From: Cryptomeria japonica | Taxonomy: Eukaryota > Streptophyta > Pinopsida > Cupressales > Cupressaceae | Assembly (NCBI RefSeq): GCF_030272615.1 | Contig: NC_081413.1 | Span: 721,388,367-721,452,366, forward strand | Length of the DNA: 64,000 nt | Reading direction: 5' to 3' | In this document: positions 1-9,480 of the stretch, in pieces | How the letters are laid out: every line of letters starts with the position of its first letter | Position numbering within the stretch: position 1 is the first letter of the stretch | The notes under the pieces: generated by a model | Seen by the model: only the letters and a program-made list of their open reading frames with translations | What the model was told of the DNA's origin: nothing | The model's database searches: none | Program-made: the position numbers and the translations under genes

Positions 1-415
1 TGGGTTAATACTTTCAACAGCTCTCAACACAATTTGCTTACCTTCATGAGTAAGCCCAAGTTCCATTGTGTTGAAATCTTGGATGTGTCTTCCAAGAGAC
101 TTCAACCATGGTACTCCCAAAACTATTTCGGTGTTATCGATCCCAACAACATAGTATTTATCTTCAAAAGTATAATCATCTAATTGAATGCTCAACCTTG
201 GTATTCTTTTTGTGCAACTGATTTTGGATCCGTCTGCCAACATGACACTGAATCTGGAAAAGTCTTCTGCTTGTAGTCCTTCTCTGACTACAAAGTCCTC
301 ATCAATAAAGTTATGTGTAGCACCGCTGTCCACCATACACATAACTTCATGTCCTTTGACAATCCTATTTAACATGAAAAGATGATCTCTAGATCCATTA
401 GATAGGGAAGCAAAA
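1..415 (-). mobile_element. Ty3/gypsy protease fragment
   Basis: On the minus strand this reads as a retropepsin-type aspartic protease of a plant Ty3/gypsy polyprotein. The active-site motif MVDSGATHNFID lies near 295-340. It is followed by a VLGVPWL-like segment near 100-125, which matches the conserved ILG(M/V)xWL block of chromovirus proteases. The frame continues off the left edge, where reverse transcriptase would be expected. Just upstream of the protease, near 433, a TAA interrupts the frame, so this is probably a decayed copy. The gag-like sequence at 15.9-17.3 kb has the same strand and is of similar type. The two may be parts of one older element split by the large insertion at 2106-15921, but the join is not proven. 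No gene symbol applies. Confidence 0.8.
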
Positions 416-540
416 GTACTGTTGTCATTTTATGACACCCTTTGTCCATCGGTGAGAACCGATCAGAGATATGTTCCATGGACCAGCACTGCCCCAGTTT
501 GATCAAGGAGAAAAGCAATGAAATTATGAAGTGTGAAGTG

Positions 541-1105
541 TTGTCTTGTCAGAAGGAAGTTCCTAAGTCCTCAACCCCGGAACTCTGGAACCTTGAAGTT
601 CCCAGGTTGCTAAGTCTTCTCTTCCTCTTCCTCGGAACTCTGGAACCCCCAGGTTCCTAGGTTCCCAAATCCTCAACCCTGGAACTCCGGAACCCCGGAA
701 CCCCAAAGCTTCCAAATTGCTAAGTCTTCTCTTCCTCTTCCTCGGAACTCCAGAACCCCTAGTTCCTAAGTCCTCAACCCCAAAACTCTGGAACCCCAAA
801 GTTCCCAGGTTGCTAAGTCTTCTCTTCCTCTTCCTCAGAACTCCGGAACCTCCAGGTTCCCAAGTTCCTAAGTCCTCAACCCTGGAACTCCGGAATCCCG
901 AAGTTCCCAGGTTGCTAAGTCTTCTCTTCCTCTTCCTCGGAACTCCGGAACCCCCAGGTTCCCAAGTTCCTAAGTCCTCAACCCCGAAACCCCGAAGTTC
1001 CCAGGTTGCTAAATCTTCTCTTCCTCTTCCTTGGAACTGCAGAACCTCTAGGTTCCCAAGTTCCTAAGTCCTCAACCCCGGAATCCCGAAATCCCAAAGC
1101 CTAAT
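541..1105. repeat. Minisatellite, about 95-110 bp unit, about 5 copies
   Basis: A tandem array. Each unit contains the pyrimidine-rich core AAGTCTTCTCTTCCTCTTCC (near 611, 722, 815, 917 and 1014), preceded by GTTCCCAGGTTGCT and followed by runs of GGAACYCCGGAACCCC. Unit length varies because short AACCCC/GGTTCC sub-blocks are gained or lost. Long open frames on both strands here (for example 563-799 minus and 717-1067 plus) are low-complexity products of the repeat and are not called as genes. Confidence 0.85.
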
Positions 1106-1129
1106 TCTTCCCAACTTCGGTAACCCATG

Positions 1130-2100
1130 TTTCCGAAGTCTTCCCATCTTCCTTTCGGCTTGCAACACTTCTAGATGGCGTGATCAACACTCAAGGCTCT
1201 TAATGCTCCAACAACTCTTGCGACTTGTACACCTTTTGTGGAGCTATAGGGGTGCATTTAATGATTTTTGCAAGACTTCCATCAAGAGAAGTATAGGGCC
1301 ATGCTTATTTGTGGTTACTTATGTCATCCCTGCATGCTCTGACTTTGGAATGTCAGTCAATCCTCCTAGAAGTACCTTTCTTCTTGGGATTGCATTTTCA
1401 GGGTATGGCCAGGTTGCTTGCATGTACACAATGTCAGGTGCATGCACTTCCCTGCATTCCCTGACTGACATTTCCTTGCACACACAAGGATCAAGGCTTC
1501 TCTTTCTTGACCAATGGTCTCTCCTATGCGACTAGTTTTCCATATAAGGCTGTTATGGCTCATTGTAAAGGGTTCTCTCCTTGTTGGCTTGAGCTTTCCT
1601 ATGCTCTTTCACTTCTCTTGAAGACTTGTATTTATCTTGCATTTCTGCAACTGTAAGTTTGGCCATTGGCCTTATAATGAATTGAAATCACCATTCTTGC
1701 CTTACTTCGACTTATGTATGTTGTGTATGTGTTCTTACCTTCATTGTAAGTGTATGTTTGTGGCTTTCTTTCACATATATGTTGTGTTAACCTGTTTCTG
1801 GGTGTGACTTGTGGGAAGCCTTTTCCCCTCTTGACATTCGGCAAGTTCTAACCTCCATACGTATGTTGAGGTCATTCATTGAATTGAAGTTTGTGTATCT
1901 CTTGGGTATTTCAGTTGATTCTTTGTGCCATTTCGGGTGGGGAGAGAAACATCTCTTATCTTGGTGCATCACCTCCTTTCATTTTAAGTATTTCTCTCTC
2001 CCCTTTGGCTCTGCAAGCTGTTAGGATAGGCTTAGAAGTAAGATTTGAAGTGTTGAGTTGGTTCAACACCTGCACCTGGATGGAGAAGGAAGACGACCTT
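1130..2100. other. No gene recognised; degenerate retroelement-like sequence
   Basis: No protein domain is recognised. The stretch with TTGGCCATTGGCCTTATAAT near 1660 resembles the R/U5 part of a plant LTR on the plus strand, but no LTR ends or target duplication could be identified. An 11-bp inverted repeat (AATGTCAGTCA near 1348, TGACTGACATT near 1461) is present. Its significance is unknown. Confidence 0.3.
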
Positions 2101-2962
2101 CTCCGTGTTGACGTGTATTTTGTACACTATCAAATACAGAATAAAATACCCAAAGGTACCTTATCCTCTCTTGAATAAAGCCTCTGATTGCTGAAGATGT
2201 CGCGAAAAAGGATCAATTAGGATGACTCCAAGGTTCTTTGATGTAGGGTCTCTACGTGTGGATAAGCACCAGTGGTCGTTGTGAATGCTGTTTCATCAAG
2301 GGGCCTTACGTTTCCGAATTGCAGGAACAAAATTTTCTAAAACTAATAAGTTCTCAAAAAGATCAAAAGGTAGGGTTTGCAAGAGATGAATTCTAATCTA
2401 ATCCTAAGAACGACTCAATGTAGGCTAGACTTGGTAAGATTCTACCAATCTCAGCATTGCCAAGCGATTACAATTCAACTGAAATTGATGCGATCTTCTA
2501 AGGTGTTTAATGATTTTCAAATCATCAAGAATTATAGATACTATCATAAAGATACATATCAATAGTTCAATAATGATTGAAGGTTCAAGCAATCCAAATA
2601 TCTCCAGTTGACCACACAAGGCATCCTTACAATCAGTAAGAAGCTAGTGGTTTGGAACGTGAATCTCACCAAAGATCAAGCCCAACACTTAGTTCTTCAA
2701 ACTTAAATACTACTTCGACCGAGAATGATTCAAGAAAGTAAACAACCATGAAAATAGCCACAAGAATTGCAATAAAACACCATAACTTCAATATTTTATT
2801 GATCTCAAAGCCAAAATAGACAACAATTGCTTGAAATTCTTTCTTCAATGCTCAATCTTGCTACAAAATAACTTTCTTTTCTCCAAAAGCTCTAATCTTC
2901 TAACTTCTAACTATCCAATCTCTAATATCTAATTCTAATGACAAAATGAAAATGAGTGAGGG

Positions 2963-3052
2963 TATATATAGCATCCTCAATTACAATGAACGGCCCAGAT
3001 CAAAAGAAGATCAACGGCTGAGATTTTGACATGTAAACCCTAATTAGGGTTT
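2963..3052 (-). promoter_or_regulatory. LTR A promoter: TATA box and double telobox
   Basis: Read on the minus strand, CTATATATAC is a TATA box (2963-2971). Upstream of it lies the 18-bp perfect palindrome AAACCCTAATTAGGGTTT (3035-3052), two teloboxes (AAACCCTAA) head to head. The G closing the TATA box and the first base of the palindrome are 64 positions apart, as in all five other copies. Between them is a GATCAACGGCTGAGAT block that is also conserved. Confidence 0.7.
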
Positions 3053-3163
3053 GTTACAAAAAGTTCCCTTTTTAGTTGAACATTATTAAATGCATAGCCA
3101 AATATTTAATTGGCACAAAAATCTAGGAAACATAGACCAATGATAATTAAGGTGCCACATCAT

Positions 3164-6100
3164 CTACAACAACCTCTCTTCTAGAACCTTATTCCCTTTC
3201 CAATGTTCTTTCTTAGCATATGCAATGAATCTGGACACTATTCCTTCAATCTCAGCAATAGGAATCTCGGGAAGATTCCTCATTCGCTCCTCCAAGTGGA
3301 TAACCTGATCAAAGGCCTTAAGAAGAGCAGTATCCCATCCAGGTTCGAGTTCTTTGGTCTTCTCAATCAGGAGCATAGTAGTGAACATTAGATCTCGCTG
3401 CTCATCTGTGATGATATTCTCATCTTTGCAAAAGATGACCTTGACTCTTTCTTCCAACTCATGAAGGTCCACATCTGTCTCAACTTCAATCCTCCTGCCA
3501 AGAATGGTGCATAACACTTCAAACACCTTGTCCTGAATTGGATGGATGACGCCCTCAACTTGATTGCATTTGGTGCTGATGTCCTCGAAAAGAACTTCCT
3601 TCATCTGAAGTAGAGTTGACCACTGAAGTAAATTATGAGCTCCTCCATCCATTATCTTTTCTTGTGCTAGGATCTTCCTTGGTGTTTGTCTGATTACTTG
3701 TAGAACAGGGATGATAACATCTCTAGTGTGAGCGAAAGCAGCTACTGTTATCATTAGGTTGTGGACGATCTCAAGGACCTGGATAGCTCAGTGAATTGTC
3801 TGCATCATTCTTGTTGCAAATTCAATGGCTACTATGTGGGATTTGTCAATCCAAGAGCTCATAAGCTGAACCAAGCTCTTGACTCTCTCTGCCTCGCCAA
3901 CTGATTCAAGGGGAAGTGCTTGCACAGGAGACACTGCTGGATCCTGACGTCCCAAAGGCTAATTGAGATGGCTAAAGTAGCCTCTCCAAGCACCTACCTC
4001 TCTCTCAAGCTTTCTATTCTTCTCCATTTCTTCCTTAAGCTTGTCCTTAAGTACTTCAAATGAATCGGTTGCCTCATCCAGTGCCTGTTCAACAGTGAGT
4101 GGACCAAGCTCAAATGTTTCTACATCATACTCTTCTGCAAGGATTTCACCTTCATACTTGTCCACTACTGGTGTAGCTATCTGCAATTTCCTGGACCCTG
4201 TCTCATCTCTGATCATCTTGGACATCTTGGTGGCCTTTCTCTTCTCTGTTGTTTCCTGAGAATTTCCTTTAAGGCTCTTTAAGTCAATTACATCATCTTC
4301 ATCATCAATCACAATCACCCTAGTCAGTCTCTCCTTCAACCAATCTGGAATGGCAGATCTTGTCTCTTTAACTTGTATTTCTTTAAGCAATGGTTCATCT
4401 TCTCTAAGAGGAGATGTCACTTCATCATCATTCTTTTCTTCATGTAGCTCATTGACTTGGGGAGATCGACTTGATGAATGCTGAGGCGCCTTCCCCTTTT
4501 CAGGTTTATCATTCTGTACCATTGACTCCATAGATTCATCAACCTCAGGCACCGTCTTCTCTTGTCCTTCAACTTGACTTGTCCTTTCTTCATCCCGGGA
4601 TGATGTACTTGATGAGCGATCTCGATTGGACTCTTGCTTCTTCTTGGAGGGTTCCTTTTTCTTAGGTCTTTCCTTCCTCTTTGCGCCTCTAGGATGAGAA
4701 TTGCCTTCACTTGCGCTTGCTCCTCCTTCTTCTGGTCTTTCCTCCAAAGTAAAAGTCATCGGTACGTTCTACTCTCTTAACTTTTGATGTTGTATATCCA
4801 CCCATCTGTGAGTACATGACAACATTGGGGCCATCAAAGCTCTCAAGTCTGAAATCTCAGGCTCGTTCCAATCTATCTTCACTGCTTTGTCTTCTCTATC
4901 ATAGGATGACTGGAGATGTCTGCCATTGTCCTGAGCTTGATCGGCCACTCTGTAGACTTTGCATTTCCTGATGAAATCTAAAGGTAATCTGGAATGCATC
5001 TTTCTCTTCACTTCTAAATCACTTGAGAGATTCATCCAAAAGTCCTCTACCTGAAATTCATGCTTGTACTTCCCACCATATGTCTCTTCTATATACCCAT
5101 AAGGATCAAAATTCTCTCTTAAGGCAAAGAACGTGAATGAATATGAGGCCAACTCCCTTTCTGCATCATCTGAGGCTAAAGCATTAGGACATACCTCAAC
5201 TGAATTCCCCAATATGATGGGCACGAGAATTCCATTTCTATGCCTATGTCTGAATGCATTTGCATAATCTGCCAATTGCCTAGTCACCTCGAGTAGCACT
5301 ATCCTGTCTGTCGGATACCCCGGCAACATGTAGGGAGGTGTCGACACCCATGAACTCTGATATATGTAAACTTTGGAAACTGGATGAACTAAGCACCATA
5401 CCTCTTTACAAGCTCTTGTGCATCCAGAGATAGTCGATTGTGAATCCCGCCTTGCAAGATCCTAGTGATGTTCATCATGAAGGTATCATTGACTAACTTA
5501 TAGTCACTTCCAGGTGGATGATGCAAATGAACATAAGAGTCACAAACTCTCACTTCTCCGGGTCCTCTTCCAATCACTCCTCTGTGAGGTAGTCCTGCAT
5601 ATTCGAAACTCTTGATCAAGGCATATATGACGTATGAGCTCATGTGGAATGACTTGGTAGGCTTTAGTCTTCTTAACTGCACGTCCAAGCAATGGCTAAT
5701 AATTCTAGCTTAATGAATTGTTCCTTTGCCTTGAACTATCACTTGGATGAAGTAGAACATCCACTTCTCAAAGTAGAAGGCTTGAGGAGCACATGTAACC
5801 CGATTGAGCAAAGTTATCAAATCTCTGTACTCCTCCTGGAAGTCGATCCTATGTGGTGTGTTGGGAATCCTGCTCAGGCGAGGACGACTTTTGAGTAACC
5901 AATTCTTATTGATGATGCTCAAGCAGGTGTTTGGATCATCTTCATACATCGATCTGGCTCCTTCTAGGCTTTTGTAAATCATATCTTTATGCTCTGGAAG
6001 ATGGAGAGCTTCACTTATAGCCTCCTCTGATAGGTAAGCCAAAGTGTTTCCTTCCTTGGACACGATCGATCTCTATTGTGAGTCATAATGGCGAGCACAC

Positions 6101-6429
6101 TCGATCATCAGTTCATGGCATTGGACTACTGGAGGGAAACCGACCGCCTTGATGATGCCACTTTCGATTATTCTCTTTGCGACGAGTGATGGCTTTCCAA
6201 TGTAAGGGACCTCTCGAAACTTCTTGACACTGAAGTTTCCCAAGTTGGTATCTCCTATGTTGCTCCATTTGGACACGATCTTGGTCTCCAATTCTTCATT
6301 CCTCTGATCTTCCTTCATGAGGGCCGAACGACTAGTGGATGCTCCTGCCTTTGGAGTCGCCATCTTGACACCTACACAACATTTCATAATGAGTAACATA
6401 TTTTGAAGCGAGTAGCAAGGAAGATTCAA
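3164..6429 (-). pseudogene. U3-encoded extra protein of the giant-LTR family (decayed)
   Basis: A protein frame of about 1,000 codons, broken by in-frame stops and one frameshift. Open segments run 6429-6073, 6063-5710 and 5688-5389 (one frame), then 5347-4769, 4759-3959 and 3754-3164 (another). The likely start is the ATG near 6363 (MATPKAGAST). The N-terminal half reads as a globular domain with segments such as SEEAISEALHLPEHK and LIKSFEYAGLPHRG. It resembles, as far as I can judge, proteins annotated as putative plant transposon proteins; no enzyme motif is visible. A Lys/Glu-rich low-complexity stretch follows (4,500-4,700), then an IPDWLKERL motif, a coiled coil ending in LEREVGAWRGYFSHL, and a helical C-terminus. 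The block from IPDWLKERL onward is clearly related to the frame at 28272-29249. Function unknown. Confidence 0.65.
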
Positions 6430-6683
6430 GATTCTAATTAGGAAACTTCATGATAAATCTTGAGTTATCATTTCCTAATTTAGGATTTTCAAAACAAAAC
6501 ACAAAATTTAAATCTTCAAAAATGGTGCCAAGGTGATTACGCCATACCTCCACTTGGGAATTAATTCTAAAAAATGATGCAAAAAATAGGAGAATTCGCT
6601 AGGCAAAATGTAGATCAAGACTCCCTTTAGCAAAATGCGCCTCCTTTAGTCTTCACAAGCATCAACTCCACCACCTCTAGTCT

Positions 6684-9140
6684 TCAACACTTGAGGAAAA
6701 TTCGCTCCAAATAGGCCAGCTTTCGCACTTCTTCTTCATCAATGATTTGAGCTAGGAAGACATCTGTGTTGGTCAAGAAATCCAGTATGTGCTTGTCATC
6801 TTCAAAAGCTTGAAAATTGGTGATGTTGTCCGGGACTGAAGGTACTGATGTTAATTCTATTGTGAACTTCTTCAATCCGTCCATTGCTAATGGTATCAAA
6901 GAGCTGGCGGCTTGTGCAAGGGAATTAGCCACTTGATTCTGATGCCTGTATATAGACTTGATGTTGAAGGCCTCAAAGCTCTTGATGAGGTCCCAAACTC
7001 GATTTCGGTATCTGGTCAACCTTTTGTCATGGCAGACATACTGCCTTCTGATTTGTCTTATATCTATTTCTGAATCTCCAAAGACTCGCAATATTTTTGC
7101 TTTCTTTCTGATAGCCAGCAATAACCCATGAATCAAAGATTCATATTCAACTACATTGTTGGTGCAAGGAAATTGTAACCTATGAGCGGCAAGGTAAGTC
7201 TCCCCTGTCGGGCTAATTAATTCGTAGCTTGCTCTAGATCCTTGTTTGGACTTAGATCCATCGAACCTTAATGTCCATATTGCATCTCCTGGATCTTCCG
7301 TCTCTTGGTTCTCTTGGCTTTTAGTTGATGTATCGGATAGAGTTTCATCTTCCGAGGAGCTTTCAACTTTTGAATGTTCCATTCCTTCCACAATCAATGT
7401 CTGTGGGACTCTTTTGTGTACTTGTTCTAAAGCAGTCTGGCACAAAGTACAGGATAGTTTTGAATGGACGGCATTATGTATCCTACACCAGTTGGGAAGG
7501 AGTAGGTCTCGGACGGATGCCAAGTTACCAAGTTGCATACTTTGTTGTATGTTTCTATGTACGAACTTTCTAAAATTTTCAAACATTCCATCATCTTCTT
7601 GGTCGGATCCTTGGTCACTTTCCACGACGATTTCTGTAGACTCCATCACTTCTTGTTGACCATATTGTCGGTTTTGTATCATCAAGACTTCTCCCACTTT
7701 AGGTTTGTATGTCCCTAAATCTGATTCTAAGAACAAGACTTCATTATCTTCTCCATACTCAGTTATCATAAGTCTCAATCTTGGAGTGCTGTCGATTTTG
7801 ATTTGGTTTGGGACTCCTCTCCATGGTAGCCACATATGTGCAAAGTCAGTTGACACATATCCATTCAACTTTCGTGACCAATCTCTACTCAGAAGCATCC
7901 CATATGAATCAGGAATATCCACGACTGATATGTCTATGAAATTTTGAACCCTTGGATCCGCAGCCAATTGCATGTGGATATTGTTAAATTCTCCCATGAC
8001 TGGAACTTCTGTCTTGTCAAGCTGAGTGACTTTTCTTTTGGTAGGAGCGGGAGTTATACCTAGTCTCTGACAGACAGCCAGGGGCATCACATTACTTGAA
8101 GCTCCTGAATCATAGAGGCAATTGTGTAATAATTTCCCAAAAATTCTGACTGATAGCAGGAACGGGGCCGGTTCATCTTTTCCTTGGGAAAGGACTGAGG
8201 AATCCCCATTGTGTTCTTGATGTTTTAATTCATCGATCCTCGGATTATTATCTTTCTCTGGGCTCTCTTCTTTTGAGTGATCCGTCTTATTTAGAGATTT
8301 TCCTTTCTTGACCGCATCTTTCTTAATTCCTTTCTCTGGAGGAGTCTGACTGGTAGTGAGGCTTTCTTTTATGGCGGGTTGAGTTTTCTTAGTCTCGCTT
8401 CTTTTGAGTAATACCTTGCCTTCTAACATATCTTCTTTTTTGGCTGGGAAGATTATGGTCTGGACCATGCATTCATCTTGTTCAGATTGCTCTTTGTTAT
8501 CAGCTTCCTCTCGGGTCACATTTATCGTAGCTTGGACATTGTTGGTCGCATCTTTAGACGGGTTCTGAACATTTGACCTTACTATGTTTGAATCATTCAG
8601 ATTATTAATCACCGCATCTTTAAGTTCTGAGACTTTGAGTAGTTCATAGAGTGGTAGGCTAACTTTAACTTTCTTGAGTTCTTCCAACACCAATGTGGCT
8701 AATCTCTTCATTTCATCGCCCCTGGGAGGTGCAATATTCTTTTGCCTATATTCTTGCGTATGCTGAGGATATTCTGGGTTATTACTAGCCTGTGGATCTG
8801 GAGGAGTAGAGAAATTGTTCGGAGGAATTGATGTAGTTAGGGGTTCCTGATTTCTCTGATTTCTATGATATACTCTTTGATTCACGCCTCCTGAGGACTG
8901 GTGGAATACTTCCTTTATCCCTTCGACTAGGACATTGTTATTTAATGGTGGAAAATAATACTCTGAGTCTTCAACGGGTTCATTTGCGGATGCAAGTGGG
9001 AACTGAGAACCCGGAGGTACCATTGGTCCATTAGCAGATTCTGGTGGAAATCTCCCATTTCGAGCCTGACTATCTTCTTCTGGTGAATATTTGTAATTTT
9101 CCACAATCATGGCTTGATCATACCGTGTAGTTGGGACCAT
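6684..9140 (-). CDS. Protease plus archaeal-type RNase H polyprotein (818 aa)
   Basis: This open frame is the pol-side continuation of gag. It starts within a duplicated segment, so its own ATG is probably not a natural start. From the N-terminus: a disordered Gln/Asn/Pro-rich and then Lys/Glu-rich linker (about residues 1-320); an aspartic protease (about 325-465) with active site CLYDSGASSN and a later GMLLSRDW segment; a Cys/His cluster WCRIHNAVHSKLSCTLC near residue 570; and an RNase H of the archaeal/plant type (about 640-770) with WTLRFDGSKSK, NNVVEYESL, VFGDSEIDIRQ and HQNQVANSLAQ. Several usually conserved positions look altered; for example the second acidic block reads EYESL where EYEAL is usual. 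No reverse transcriptase or integrase follows, so the frame ends soon after the RNase H. It would yield Gag-processing protease and RNase H only. Confidence 0.8.
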   Translation of the reverse strand: MVPTTRYDQAMIVENYKYSPEEDSQARNGRFPPESANGPMVPPGSQFPLASANEPVEDSEYYFPPLNNNVLVEGIKEVFHQSSGGVNQRVYHRNQRNQEPLTTSIPPNNFSTPPDPQASNNPEYPQHTQEYRQKNIAPPRGDEMKRLATLVLEELKKVKVSLPLYELLKVSELKDAVINNLNDSNIVRSNVQNPSKDATNNVQATINVTREEADNKEQSEQDECMVQTIIFPAKKEDMLEGKVLLKRSETKKTQPAIKESLTTSQTPPEKGIKKDAVKKGKSLNKTDHSKEESPEKDNNPRIDELKHQEHNGDSSVLSQGKDEPAPFLLSVRIFGKLLHNCLYDSGASSNVMPLAVCQRLGITPAPTKRKVTQLDKTEVPVMGEFNNIHMQLAADPRVQNFIDISVVDIPDSYGMLLSRDWSRKLNGYVSTDFAHMWLPWRGVPNQIKIDSTPRLRLMITEYGEDNEVLFLESDLGTYKPKVGEVLMIQNRQYGQQEVMESTEIVVESDQGSDQEDDGMFENFRKFVHRNIQQSMQLGNLASVRDLLLPNWCRIHNAVHSKLSCTLCQTALEQVHKRVPQTLIVEGMEHSKVESSSEDETLSDTSTKSQENQETEDPGDAIWTLRFDGSKSKQGSRASYELISPTGETYLAAHRLQFPCTNNVVEYESLIHGLLLAIRKKAKILRVFGDSEIDIRQIRRQYVCHDKRLTRYRNRVWDLIKSFEAFNIKSIYRHQNQVANSLAQAASSLIPLAMDGLKKFTIELTSVPSVPDNITNFQAFEDDKHILDFLTNTDVFLAQIIDEEEVRKLAYLERIFLKC

Positions 9141-9480
9141 TTTGTATCCAGTCGTGGGCGGATTTTCAGGTGGATCTTTGATTCACGCCTCCTGAGGACT
9201 GGTGGAATACTTCCTTTATCCCTTCGACTAGGACACTGTTATTTAATGGTGGAAAATAATACTCTGAGTCTTCAACGGGTTCATTTGCGGATGCAGGTGG
9301 GAACTGAGAACCCGGAGGTACCATTGGTCCATTAGTAGATTCTGGTGGAAATCTCCCATTTCGAGCCTGACTATCTTCTTCTGGTAAATATTTGTAATTT
9401 TCCACAATCATGGCTTGATCATACTGTGTAGTTGGGACCATTTCATATCTAGTCGTGGGTGGATTTTCAGGTGGATCGTT
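8879..9480. repeat. 301-bp tandem duplication across the gag/protease junction
   Basis: Two near-identical direct copies, about 8879-9179 and 9180-9480. The shared markers TTCACGCCTCCTGAGG (8881 and 9182) and GTGTAGTTGGGACCA (9125 and 9426) are both 301 bp apart. Only a handful of bases differ. Because 301 is not a multiple of three, the duplication shifts the frame: gag stops after GGVNQRST, and the next frame repeats the same peptide (EDSQARNGRFPPES) before the protease. Confidence 0.9.

Larger units (their letters stand above)
2106..6695 (-). repeat. 3' LTR of element AB (copy A), 5' part missing
   Basis: The first about 180 bp (2106-2285) match the start of LTR copy B (11487 on) almost base for base, then similarity drops. 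A TATA box lies at 2963-2970 and the telobox palindrome at 3035-3052. Beyond it, in U3, lies the long decayed reading frame 3164-6429. The sequence around that frame's first ATG (CCATCTTGACACCTACACAA near 6361) matches CCATTTGATGCCTACACAAA in LTR B near 12971. The frame therefore occupies a region that is LTR in the other copies. The hairpin array and the CCCCATT/AATGGGG terminal hairpin expected further right are missing. The right boundary is approximate because a deletion joins this LTR to pol. Confidence 0.65.

Noticed and set aside
563-1067. Open frames on both strands of the minisatellite
   Set aside because: Repeat-driven Leu/Phe/Pro and Arg/Gly peptides without domain or start context.
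3035-3052. AAACCCTAA motifs as interstitial telomere repeats
   Set aside because: Only two motifs head to head per LTR, at a fixed promoter position, with no tandem telomeric run.
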